From Yoonia sp. G8-12 (GTDB taxonomy: Bacteria > Pseudomonadota > Alphaproteobacteria > Rhodobacterales > Rhodobacteraceae), in contig NZ_CP151762.1 in assembly GCF_038443675.1 (NCBI RefSeq), positions 248,001-312,000 on the forward strand: DNA of 64,000 nucleotides, in the 5' to 3' direction. The notes under the pieces are model-generated. The model was not told where the DNA came from. It searched no databases and was given only the letters and a program-made list of their open reading frames with translations. Positions 32,696 to 41,594 of this stretch are shown here, one piece after another. Both the position numbers and the translations under genes were made by a program. Every line of letters starts with the position of its first letter. The first letter of the stretch is position 1.

Positions 32696-34036
32696 ATGAA
32701 CGCTGTCTCAGATACCCTCAAACCGGGGACAATCATCCAAGACACTTATGAGATCACTAAATTGATGGGCGAAGGCGGTATGGGTGCCACCTTTGCTGGG
32801 CGAAATTTGGCGACGGATCATGATGTCGCGATCAAGGTCATTTCATCGTCATTTGCCGGCAACAGCCGTGCAATTGACTTGTTCAAGCGGGAAGCCAATC
32901 TGCTGCGCACGATCCAGCACGAAGCGGTTGTCCGGTATGAAACTACCTTGCAAGACAAAGACGGTCGCTTGTTCTTGGTGATGGAGCTTCTTGAGGGCGA
33001 ACCACTGTCGCATTATACAAGTCAGGGTGCGCGGTTGTCGTCAGATGACGTTCTCAAGCTGGGGCGCAGACTGGCGGCAGGTCTTGATGCGATTGCATCG
33101 GTCGGCACTGTGCATCGCGATATTGCACCAGACAACATATTCGTCCCAAACAATGATATTCAGTCTGCCAAGTTGATTGACTTTGGTCTTGCTTCGAACA
33201 CTTTCGGTACAGAAAAGTCGATTTTGGGCGACGATTTCGCCGGAAAGTTCAGCTATTGTGCGCCTGAACAACTGGGCTTGTTTGACGGTAAAATCAGCAC
33301 CAAAACAGATGCTTATGCACTAGGCTTGGTCCTAATGAAAATCGCTGGATTACCTGTGCCGGGCGAAGGTCAAGGGCTTGGTGCAGGACCCGCGCGCCGC
33401 GAAGATCTGCTGATCCCCGCCGACAAAGTCAGTCCAGCGCTGCATGCCGTTTTGACCGAGCTCTTGCGCGCTGATCCCGCTGATCGACCATCACCCATCA
33501 CACCGTTGTTCGAAGGCGCGATGGCCGATGGTGGACAGGCTGTCCCTCAGCGCAGCGAAAAAACGAAGATGGCCGTAAAGGGGGCAGAGAAGCGACAAAG
33601 TGGCAGCAGAGGTCTGTTGGTTGGCGGAGGGGCCGTCGCCGTTTTGATCGCTGGGGCTGTCGGGTACTTTGCAATCACACCTAACGAAGCGCCATCGCCA
33701 ACCACGGCCGTTGTCCAGGGCGAAATTGGCACAAACGCACTTGCAGCAGACGATCCGATGACGCAGATAAACGCGCTTGTGGCCGAAGGAGATGACGACA
33801 GCCTGAACGCTGCCTTTGGCGCGCTTTTGACCTTGGGGCGCGATACTGGAACATCGCAAGAAACACGCATTAAGGCATTGCTGATGGCCGCCCGGATGAC
33901 GGACCCCGACACTCATGCCGCAACGCCATCGCCTTTTCCGACCCCTGATCCTGGATTGGCGCGCCGCATCTATAACAATGCGGCCGAACTGGGATCTGAT
34001 GAAGCGGCCCAAGCCGCCGCACGCCTACAGGAGTAG
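32696..34036 (+). CDS. Transmembrane Ser/Thr kinase, PpkA-like
   Basis: 446 residues. Kinase domain at about 15-270: MGEGGMGATF loop, Lys47 (VAIKVI), HRDIAPDN at 140-147, DFG at 162-164. The usual Lys two places after HRD-x is Ala here, a variation found in some bacterial kinases. A helix at about 305-327 crosses the membrane and about 115 residues are periplasmic, ending in a repeat-like helix (NNAAELGSDEAAQAAA) similar to Sel1/TPR ends. In PpkA the periplasmic part also carries a vWA domain; here that is encoded by the next gene, 3 bases downstream. ATG 32696 follows GGAAGG. Confidence 0.9.
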   Translation: MNAVSDTLKPGTIIQDTYEITKLMGEGGMGATFAGRNLATDHDVAIKVISSSFAGNSRAIDLFKREANLLRTIQHEAVVRYETTLQDKDGRLFLVMELLEGEPLSHYTSQGARLSSDDVLKLGRRLAAGLDAIASVGTVHRDIAPDNIFVPNNDIQSAKLIDFGLASNTFGTEKSILGDDFAGKFSYCAPEQLGLFDGKISTKTDAYALGLVLMKIAGLPVPGEGQGLGAGPARREDLLIPADKVSPALHAVLTELLRADPADRPSPITPLFEGAMADGGQAVPQRSEKTKMAVKGAEKRQSGSRGLLVGGGAVAVLIAGAVGYFAITPNEAPSPTTAVVQGEIGTNALAADDPMTQINALVAEGDDDSLNAAFGALLTLGRDTGTSQETRIKALLMAARMTDPDTHAATPSPFPTPDPGLARRIYNNAAELGSDEAAQAAARLQE

Positions 34037-34039
34037 ACC

Positions 34040-36015
34040 ATGAAAACCCGTTTCATATTATCCGCGATCGCGACAATTATCTTGTCGACTACATTCGCGC
34101 AAGCACGCGAACCCCTCCCAATGGATGGCAAAACGTCGCTCTATCAGCGTGTTCTGATCCGCGAACAAACACCCCGCCTTGATACCCCTGGCGGCACCAA
34201 AGGGGCCCTGTTGCCATCTTTACAAGCTCTCTTTGTTTACGCCGAAGACGGTGATTGGCTTCAGGTAGGCTATGGCGACGCTGGTGAAGATTTATTCTGG
34301 ATCGCTGCCAATGCCGCGACACCGTGGCGTCAAAATATCGTCGCTACGTTCGAAGGCTCGGAAAACTTGGGCCGCCTGTTGTTCTTCGGTAACGAAAACG
34401 CGGTCTATGACGCCATCGAAAGCGAAAATCCGGCTAGGACTGCTGCCGAAATGCGCGACGCGGCACTTGCGGCCGAGCAAGGTGGCGCACCCAGCGAGGA
34501 CGTCATCGCCCTTGGGCCCCGTGCGACACCAGATTTGCGTAACAACTTGTACGTCATGCCAATTTTGCAAAGCGAAGAAGCAATTTTGGAATCTAATGGT
34601 GCATTCGTGAATGTCCTAAAGGTTGCGGTCGCACGGGCCAATGCCTCAGGTGTGGCAGTCGCTACAGACAGTAACAGCATCACCGAAGCACCAATCGCTT
34701 TACCAGACGTCGACCGCAACAACTTCAAGGCTGGTGTCGTGTTCGTCGTGGATACGACTATCTCGATGGAAAGCTATATTCGCGGCACCAAAGATGCGCT
34801 CGCTGAGGTCTATGAGAGCTTCGCCGTCAGCGACTATGATGACGCGGTATCATTTGGATTGATCGGGTATCGTGACAGCTTAGAGGCGGCACCCGGCCTA
34901 GAATATGATGTCAAAACTTTCGTGTCGCTGGAAGAAGGCGCGGACCCTGCCGCGTTCCTAAACGGCATCGAGCAAATGACCGAAGCTACTAGCACCAGCC
35001 GGAATTTCCGCGAAGACAGTTATGCCGCGATTGATCATGCGCTGCGCGAAATGAATTGGGCCGACTATGGCGCGCGCTATATTGTGCTGGTCACCGACGC
35101 AGGGCCGCGTGAAGCAGATGATGAATTTAGCAAAACTGGGCTGACTGGGCGCGCTTTAAATTCTTTGGTCAAAGAACGGCTTGGGGCTGCTATTGCTGTG
35201 ATGCATTTACAAACTAGCAGCGGTGCAAGTGACCACGCGCGGGCTGAAAGCGCTTATCGCGATCTTGCCCGGCAAAGCAACCTCGCCCCGCTTTACTTTC
35301 CCGTACGCGAAGGCGACCCCACGCTTTACACGCAGGCGGCACGGCAACTTGGACAGCTGGTTGTTGATCAGGTCTCACAGTTCCGCACCGGAAGCAGCGG
35401 CAATGCGATTCTTGAAGCTCCCACCTCTGGTGACGAAAGCGATGCGCTCACTGCCGCGATCCAATCGGCTGGTCGCACCATGCAATTGGCCTATCTGGGT
35501 CGAGAGGGGGTACGCGCGCACCTGATGTTTTTGAAGCTTACGTTGCTGATCGTGACTTTGACCGCCCCGGATTGAAACCACTTTCAATTCGGTTGCTCCT
35601 GACCAAATCGGAACTAAGCGACCTGGATGAAGCGATGCGTGTTATCTTGCGCAACGGCGAGGAAAATATCCTTTCGGCTGATCAGATGTTCAACCAGCTT
35701 TTGTCAGCCGCCGCTGATATGAGCCGTCGGCCAGACCAAGTTGCGCGCAACGCTGACACGACTTTGGCCGACGCGGTATCTATTTCAGAAATGCTGGAGG
35801 GGTTGCCATATCAATCACAAATCATGTCCGTGACCGAAGCTGATTGGTTAAGCATGCCAATATCGCAGCAACAATCGATCATTAGCGCACTGGGCGATAA
35901 GATCGAGCTTTATGCGCGCTACAATGAGACGACGGATCAATGGGTCGATTATCTAGGTTCTGGCGCGCAAGCAGACAGCTTACTTTATCCCATGAAGCTG
36001 GACGATCTACCTTGA
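34040..36015 (+). CDS. Periplasmic vWA protein like the PpkA C-terminus, frame broken near 35508
   Basis: Signal peptide (cleavage near AQA-RE), then an SH3-like segment (LPMDGKTSLYQRVLIRE to FWIAANAA), then a vWA domain with VVFVVDTTISM (metal-site Asp and Ser/Thr), RYIVLVTDAGPRE and a C-terminal helical part. The opening GKTSLYQRVL motif and domain order match what I remember of the periplasmic half of PpkA-type kinases. The frame stops at 35575, but adding one G to the G5 run at 35506-35510 continues it as GGTRAPDVFEAYV into the frame ending at 36015, giving about 658 residues. The downstream piece alone has no credible start. Last gene of the cluster. Confidence 0.85.
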
Positions 36016-36839
36016 TTTGATCACTTGGCCCTGCGTTCTAGCCATGGTCATAGCGGCAGTGTATCACATCACGTTCATAGAATAGATCAACATGGGTTAG
36101 GATCTAGGCAGGCGCGCCGTGACAAAGCGCTGCTCCTACAATTCGATTATGTCCTTTCAATCAAATACTAACCATGACCTCCCACTTAGGCTGTCGAGCC
36201 AAACCTATTGGACTGCATGCTAATTTGAAAATTCTGACGATGCCACAACGGCTTATTACGTTTGCGTACTGCCGCTTCAATCGAGGCCTTGCTAAGTTCT
36301 TCTGACCTAAGAAGTTACTCTTACTCGCTGAGCGTAAAGTTAAAGCAAAGGTTTAGCCAAGCGAGGGATGTCCTAGAAGTGCAGAGACAAAGAAATAATT
36401 GTAAAAGTTCGGGATGGACCATGGGCTTATGCAATAAGCTGTTATGATCGGTTCAATTTTAGAGACCATCTGTCGAAGCCGTTATAAAGAAGCTGTTGGC
36501 GCCCTAAAGAAGGGATTACTGGCGCACTTGCGCGCAAACGAACCGTTCTCCTTCTAAATTGTTAGAGGGTTCGATTGGTCCTTGATGTACCGATGAGAAA
36601 TTCTTCTGAGGTTCGGTCAAGGTCAATGCGCCCTCCCGTAACCACTTTTATTCATATAAAACAACATGTTAACAGCCGCCCTCGGGTGGCTTTTTGCGTT
36701 CCCAAATCCGCGCTGGAAGCACTGTGGAAGCAACAAAGGCGAAGTCAGTACTGTGGCGATGAGGCAACGCGCAAGACAGCTTCAAGCAAGCAACGACCAA
36801 CCAGAACGATCCCGAAAATAACCAGCAGTAGATTGCACC
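36016..36839. other. Gene-poor interval with one terminator
   Basis: No protein gene can be supported. The stretch is AT-richer than its surroundings, and its short open frames have no coding character. A clear factor-independent terminator at 36674-36695 points right with no gene before it within 650 bases, so a small RNA ending there is possible. The DNA from about 36560 to 36695 would be the place to look. Confidence 0.45.
36674..36695 (+). terminator. Rho-independent terminator without an obvious gene
   Basis: AGCCGCC (36674-36680) and GGTGGCT (36685-36691) form a 7-bp stem with one G-T pair and a CTCG loop, followed by TTTTT. It is well formed for the plus strand. The nearest upstream plus-strand gene ends at 36015, so it may serve a small RNA or be a read-through stop for the cluster. 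Confidence 0.65.
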
Positions 36840-37004
36840 ATGGCCAAAGTTACAAAACTGGACGGCTTCAAAACTGCAAAACCACGTACAGAAACGCCGC
36901 TCGAAAGAACCATACGTGCATCAAAGGAAATCACAGAAAACGAAAACGCAAAATGCGAATATAAAACTGCTCGCCTCCGTGAAACTCGACTGGAAAGAGG
37001 CTAA
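36840..37004 (+). CDS. Small basic hypothetical protein
   Basis: 54-residue frame starting MAKVTKLDGFKTAKPRTETP and ending ARLRETRLERG. Highly charged, Lys/Arg-rich, no membrane segment. It resembles short conserved hypothetical proteins of Rhodobacteraceae with the pattern of an N-terminal LDxFxTxKPRxETP and a C-terminal helix of alternating charges. No clear Shine-Dalgarno sequence is seen. It is followed by a 7-bp hairpin at 37012-37038. Function unknown. Confidence 0.5.
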   Translation: MAKVTKLDGFKTAKPRTETPLERTIRASKEITENENAKCEYKTARLRETRLERG

Positions 37005-37011
37005 CTCTGGA

Positions 37012-37038
37012 GGATGCTTTCCGGGACGCGGAGCATCC
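37012..37038 (+). repeat. Hairpin after the small basic protein
   Basis: GGATGCT (37012-37018) pairs with AGCATCC (37032-37038) around a 13-base GC-rich loop. There is no T-run, so intrinsic termination is doubtful. It stands between the small gene and the convergent glycosyltransferase gene. Confidence 0.4.
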
Positions 37039-37124
37039 GTTGCTGCCGGATACTGGCCAGATAAGTCACCGCTCTGTTTTTGCAAGATGAATCATGCTGC
37101 TCCAATGAACGCAACGGACCCGAT

Positions 37125-38282
37125 CTAATTGCGCTTATCATCTGGTCGCATGGTACATCTTATCTTCTCTTCGAGCTTTGCTGTAAGCATAGCCTGATCC
37201 AAGCATTCGATTGCAAAAGTTCGTGCGCGACGACCCATCTGGGCAACCTCTTGCGCGGTCAGCATCGCGGCTGAGGCAACAGCCGAACAAAACGCTGTTG
37301 GTTCATCTTCAGGAACAACGATGCCGGTCACCCCGTCTTGCAGGGCCTCCGGTATACCTGCGTGGTCGGTTGCTACTACGATTGCGCCAGCTGCCATCGC
37401 TTCCTGCACTACCATCGGCAGGCCCTCCGTATCACCATTCGCAGCTCTTCTTGATGGTACCAACACGAACTCAGCATCCGTAATTTCGGACAACACTTCT
37501 TGATGGTCCATTTGTCCAAGCAAACTCACTCGGTCGGTGAGGCCCAATTCGGCTATTCGTTCGCGACAGTCTGCATGCAACTCACCCGCTCCAATCATCC
37601 GAAGATGGGCATCGGGATGCGATGCGGCGACTTTGGCGAATGCTTCCAAAGCAAGCAACGGCTGTTTCTTGCGGACGAAACGACCAACAAAAAGGAAACT
37701 TCCAGCTCTCTTCGAGCCCGGTTTGACAAGCCGTGTATTGACACCGCTTGGGATAACATGAGCATTCTTATGGCAGACCCCGCGTGCGGCCAGTTCGTTC
37801 AGTAAGAACTGAGACACCGCAAATACACCCGCCGCCTGCTTCAACATTCTCCGATAGCTTGCCGCACCCCCGGTCTTTCGCAAGTGCTTTGACGCATCTG
37901 CCCCACGGAAATAGACAAAAAAGGGTACGCCAGACGCAACTGCCGCACGATATATGGGCAACGCATGATGACCGAACTCTGCGATAACGACCTCTGCTTT
38001 TTCAGCTTTTAAGAACGCGCAGATGCCCATCGTTTCACGCCGCGATGCGACCCGCGTACTGTGTTGCCATAACATGCGCCAAATCAGGGAGGCATAATGC
38101 GGAATAGCATCAATGCCTTTGGGCAGCACATGCCAGGCATGAAGTGTTATTCCTATAGGGTCGTGTCCATTCGATTTCCTAGACAATACTATCGTATTCC
38201 CGCCGAATAGACTGGCAATATGGTGATTTACTTGTGTTTCTCCGGCTTCGTAATAATTGCCTGTTGCAACACAAACCCTCAT
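37125..38282 (-). CDS. Family 4 glycosyltransferase
   Basis: 385 residues with two Rossmann-like halves (GT-B fold). The C-terminal donor-binding half shows FLFVGRFVRKKQP, RMIGAGEL, VSLLGQM and the E-x7-E type motif EGLPMVVQEAMAAG. It probably adds a sugar from a nucleotide sugar to a glycan. ATG 38282 overlaps the stop of the upstream family 25 gene as ATGA and is preferred to the longer frame from 38315. It is part of a small polysaccharide cluster with the genes up to 41509. Donor and acceptor unknown. Confidence 0.85.
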   Translation of the reverse strand: MRVCVATGNYYEAGETQVNHHIASLFGGNTIVLSRKSNGHDPIGITLHAWHVLPKGIDAIPHYASLIWRMLWQHSTRVASRRETMGICAFLKAEKAEVVIAEFGHHALPIYRAAVASGVPFFVYFRGADASKHLRKTGGAASYRRMLKQAAGVFAVSQFLLNELAARGVCHKNAHVIPSGVNTRLVKPGSKRAGSFLFVGRFVRKKQPLLALEAFAKVAASHPDAHLRMIGAGELHADCRERIAELGLTDRVSLLGQMDHQEVLSEITDAEFVLVPSRRAANGDTEGLPMVVQEAMAAGAIVVATDHAGIPEALQDGVTGIVVPEDEPTAFCSAVASAAMLTAQEVAQMGRRARTFAIECLDQAMLTAKLEEKIRCTMRPDDKRN

Positions 38283-39067
38283 TCGTCGCCGCGCCGCTTG
38301 GTTGGTTTTGGCCACCCTTGAGGGCTATTGAGATAAACGGCGCGTTGGAAATAGGACGAAATTTTCCAAATAAAATGTGCTATCCTGTGATGGGGTCTCG
38401 GTTTCTTTAGATTGTCGTTGTTTTCGCCAACGATCTGGCTCATGCCAAAGTCTTCAATATGGCTGGGAAACGGTTCGAGTCCGGCCAGACGATAGTCATG
38501 TTCAAAAAAGCGACCTATCTCATGTTCGAAAGGTAGACGCATTTTCTCAATTCTTGCACTGATCCTACCGGCCACTTCTGCCTTAATGAGATAGCAACCG
38601 TTACCCGTAAATCTTCCGAGATAGCCGTTGATGTTCCATCGGCCAGCTTGTCCCCGCCAGAGTGGAAATTTGCCACGCGTTGCGTTCAGTCTGAGGATAT
38701 CCCAGTACTGTGACGCATCCAAAGCCGCCTCCAGCGCTTCTTCAAAGTCATCGTGGAGAACAACATCGTCTTCCAGAATAAGGCCAATTGGATGCCCCGA
38801 AGCGGCCAACTCTTTCCAAGTTGCCAGATGCGAATAGTAGCACCCCACTTTGCCTGGCAAGAGATACTGTCCCATATTTCGCTCGTAAGCCTTGGAGTTG
38901 ACCTGCTCACGCAATGACTTGGGAAGGTGAGCGCCGTCTATTGCAGGAAAGCGGACAAATTCGATCCCATGAGCGCTCAGGTTACGCTCCATGCGTTCCA
39001 TCCGCTCGGGCGATCTATCCAGATTTATGACCCAGACTTTCAAGTCATTTCGCGTATAGTTGGTCAC
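38279..39067 (-). CDS. Family 25 glycosyltransferase
   Basis: 262 residues. The opening VWVINLDRSPERMERM, the middle GCYYSHLATWKEL and the acidic metal motif LILEDDVVLH identify a GT25 enzyme of the LPS/lipooligosaccharide galactosyl- or glucosyltransferase group. Cytoplasmic, with no signal. It is the first of two genes transcribed leftwards and shares a 132-base divergent region with the sulfotransferase-like gene. The likely role is outer-core or capsule decoration. Confidence 0.87.
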   Translation of the reverse strand: MTNYTRNDLKVWVINLDRSPERMERMERNLSAHGIEFVRFPAIDGAHLPKSLREQVNSKAYERNMGQYLLPGKVGCYYSHLATWKELAASGHPIGLILEDDVVLHDDFEEALEAALDASQYWDILRLNATRGKFPLWRGQAGRWNINGYLGRFTGNGCYLIKAEVAGRISARIEKMRLPFEHEIGRFFEHDYRLAGLEPFPSHIEDFGMSQIVGENNDNLKKPRPHHRIAHFIWKISSYFQRAVYLNSPQGWPKPTKRRGDE

Positions 39068-39199
39068 TCAAAAACCTCTAAATGCGTGCCCCTGCAGAAC
39101 ACTCTGCGCAAGTAAAATGGAAAATGTGGTTTCGCCCAAGTGTCGGGCACGCTATGGTTTGCCAGATCCAGTCTCCATTGGTAACTGGTTGCCGATCCG

Positions 39200-40132
39200 A
39201 TGACTAGATGGCTACCGATCGTGAAAATGTCAATGTTTGCTCGTTATCTCTCTGACTGTGAAGTAACGCTGCATTTGGGAGCGCACCGTACGGGCACAAC
39301 CGCGTTGCAGTTCCAACTCGACAGTGCCGATCTCAATCGCGTAGACATGCGTGCGTTGACACCGCCTCGCGCTGACAAACGATCAAATCATGGCCTGAGA
39401 AGTGCTTTTGCAGATTTCCAACGGCTTCGTAAAAATCCTTTCCGGGCGTTTGTCAGACTTCGCATGTACCGAAACATAAAGCGTCTCATGCTTGCGCGCC
39501 CCCCGACGAGAGTGATCATCTCGGATGAAATGCTCTTGGGGCCAGTTTTTGGCCGAGACGGCAGAAGCATCTATCCCGATGCAGCAAAGTGGCTGGCAGA
39601 TTGTGCGGCGTTTTTGGGTCCGAATGTTTCCCAAATACATCTCGTTGTGAGACCTTATGCTGATTTCCTAACATCAGCTTACGCAATGCGTGCCGTTTAC
39701 GCAAAAGGTGTTGGCGACCTGCGCATGTACCAAGAGGAGTTTGCGTTCTGTAGGCGCGGTTGGCCGGATGTTGTCGCTGACATTGGCGCCGCATTTCCAG
39801 GTCGGGCGATCAGGGTTTGGACCTTCCCTGAAAATCTGCAGGGCAACAAATTGTTTGAAGCTTTGACCGGGCTCAGCGAAGCGCCGCAGACACCACCTCA
39901 TCTTAATGCTTCAGTCAGCGCAGAAGGCATCGCCTATGCCCTATCGCACAAGAATGATCCCGATTACGATCCTGACGAGGTGATCGCAAAGTTCCGGACC
40001 GGCACGAAGCTAAGTGTCTTTGCACAACATGAACGAGCGGCGCTCGACGAAAGGTTTCTCGCTGATTTGGCTCTCCTGCCTCGAGACACAGTGTTGGAGA
40101 CATCTGGTATTTTAACAGGAGATCCGTCGTGA
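39200..40132 (+). CDS. Sulfotransferase-like P-loop protein
   Basis: 310 residues. HLGAHRTGTTALQ near residue 26 matches the 5'-phosphosulfate-binding loop of PAPS-dependent sulfotransferases. IHLVVRPYADFLTSAYA in the middle resembles the 3'-phosphate-binding segment (R-x6-S). The remainder is divergent, so it is a distant family member. ATG 39200 or 39227 could start it; neither has a strong ribosome site. It overlaps the next glycosyltransferase by four bases. Together they suggest sulfation of a surface glycan. Confidence 0.65.
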   Translation: MTRWLPIVKMSMFARYLSDCEVTLHLGAHRTGTTALQFQLDSADLNRVDMRALTPPRADKRSNHGLRSAFADFQRLRKNPFRAFVRLRMYRNIKRLMLARPPTRVIISDEMLLGPVFGRDGRSIYPDAAKWLADCAAFLGPNVSQIHLVVRPYADFLTSAYAMRAVYAKGVGDLRMYQEEFAFCRRGWPDVVADIGAAFPGRAIRVWTFPENLQGNKLFEALTGLSEAPQTPPHLNASVSAEGIAYALSHKNDPDYDPDEVIAKFRTGTKLSVFAQHERAALDERFLADLALLPRDTVLETSGILTGDPS

Positions 40133-40893
40133 CCGATGGCCCATACAAGAGCAATGAGGTAGCGGAAATCGCCACACCTGTCTGTGGCGTAAATTACATC
40201 TGTACAGGCGCGACGTTTACAAAAGCGGGTGTTAATTCGGCTCGTTCAGTGCGGATGCATTCACCGAACCTGCAGATAGACATCTACACGGATTCGCCCT
40301 CAGAAATCCCTGACGGTATTTTTGATATGGTTCATTTGATCGCCGATCCTCATAGGCGCTCGAAGGTCGACTATATGGCAAAGACGCGTTTTGATCGCTC
40401 CCTTTACCTCGATACCGACACACGTGTGGTCAAAGATATTTCCAATATGTTTGACCTTCTTGACCGTTTCGATCTTGCAATCGCTCATGCACATGAACGT
40501 CAAAAGAAGAGTAATCTGGAAGGCTGGCGATGCCATATCCCAGATAATTTTCCACAAATGAACTCGGGCGTCATGGTTTACCGGCGAACCCCTGTAGTGA
40601 TGGAAATGCTTTCTGACTGGCAGGCAGCGTTCCACACTGCCGATTTTAACAAGGACCAAGTCACACTCAGAGAGTTGTTATGGTTGTCTGATTTGCGGAT
40701 TTACATTCTTCCGCCTGAATACAACGTCCGCTACGCCAAATACATCAAAGTATGGACGCCTAGTGAGGCAGAACCCAAAATTCTCCACTTTGCCAGCTTT
40801 CACCATGAAGTTGGCATCATACAGGGCCTTCGCGGATGGCGGCGACAGTTGCGCAAGTTGAAAAACGCCTATCGCGATGTAAAAAAAGCGTGA
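40129..40893 (+). CDS. Nucleotide-diphospho-sugar transferase (GT8-like)
   Basis: 254 residues from GTG 40129. The segment DRSLYLDTDTRVVKDI carries a DxD metal motif, preceded by KVDYMAKTRF and followed by MNSGVMVYRR, the layout of GT-A enzymes of the GT8 or related groups. The C-terminus is basic (GWRRQLRKLKNAYR), which may hold it at the membrane. It sits between two sulfotransferase-like genes on the same strand and is probably in one operon with them. Confidence 0.7.
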   Translation: MTDGPYKSNEVAEIATPVCGVNYICTGATFTKAGVNSARSVRMHSPNLQIDIYTDSPSEIPDGIFDMVHLIADPHRRSKVDYMAKTRFDRSLYLDTDTRVVKDISNMFDLLDRFDLAIAHAHERQKKSNLEGWRCHIPDNFPQMNSGVMVYRRTPVVMEMLSDWQAAFHTADFNKDQVTLRELLWLSDLRIYILPPEYNVRYAKYIKVWTPSEAEPKILHFASFHHEVGIIQGLRGWRRQLRKLKNAYRDVKKA

Positions 40894-40945
40894 ACAGCAA
40901 GCTGGAGCTTCAAACGTTGGGCGACTGAAGCCAGACCGACCGCAA

Positions 40946-41509
40946 GTGTTTTGCATCGGATTTCACAAGACCGGCACAACAAGCCTTGGTGCCGCGCTTG
41001 AAACCCTCGGATACCGTACAATCCATGGCGACGGGCGCGGGCTTTGGTCCGGCGCCGACGAAGGGCGCGGGCTTATCGCGAAAATTGATGCTGGTGATTA
41101 CGCGTTGGACACCTTGCCATTGTTCGATGCATTTCTGGACAACCCATACTTTTCGATTTGGAAACAACTCGCTGAAGCAAATCCGGAGGCACGATTTGTT
41201 CTGACGCTTCGCAGCGCCGACAAATGGATCGAGAGTTGCGTGCGCTATTACGGTGATCGAAGGGTCCGCCCGATGCGCGAGTGGATGTTTGGTCAACACG
41301 CCGATCCCGCCAGCAGCCCCGAAGCAACTGATAAATGGCTGGCCGCTTACAACCGGCACAATGCTGAAATTCTCGATTATTTTGCGGACAAACCAAACTT
41401 TCTGTGCCTGAACCTGACAGAAGATGCGAGCTGGGACCAGCTCTGTGCCTTTCTGGATGAACCCAAGCCAAAGCAGCCGTTCCCGTTCCTGAACGTGACA
41501 AAAAAATAG
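40946..41509 (+). CDS. Sulfotransferase family protein
   Basis: 187 residues as read from GTG 40946. FCIGFHKTGTTSLG is a good 5'-phosphosulfate loop, and VLTLRSADKWIES is a typical 3'-phosphate segment. Short sulfotransferases of this kind are common in Rhodobacteraceae. The start is doubtful: the frame is open further upstream, and a GTG at 40890, overlapping the previous stop as GTGA, would be in frame if one G were added to the G3 run at 40919-40921, giving about 206 residues. Position suggests it modifies the same glycan as its neighbours. Confidence 0.75.
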   Translation: MFCIGFHKTGTTSLGAALETLGYRTIHGDGRGLWSGADEGRGLIAKIDAGDYALDTLPLFDAFLDNPYFSIWKQLAEANPEARFVLTLRSADKWIESCVRYYGDRRVRPMREWMFGQHADPASSPEATDKWLAAYNRHNAEILDYFADKPNFLCLNLTEDASWDQLCAFLDEPKPKQPFPFLNVTKK

Positions 41510-41594
41510 CGCGCATATCTATCCGTTACGCAGGGATCAGAAGGTCGTTCTGCCCACACAAACAACGTGCATCGCGCTCTCTGCGCTTGCTTCG

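Noticed and set aside
20515..36015. A complete type VI secretion locus
   Set aside because: No sheath, tube, baseplate, membrane-complex or ClpV gene is present; only regulatory-type parts were found.
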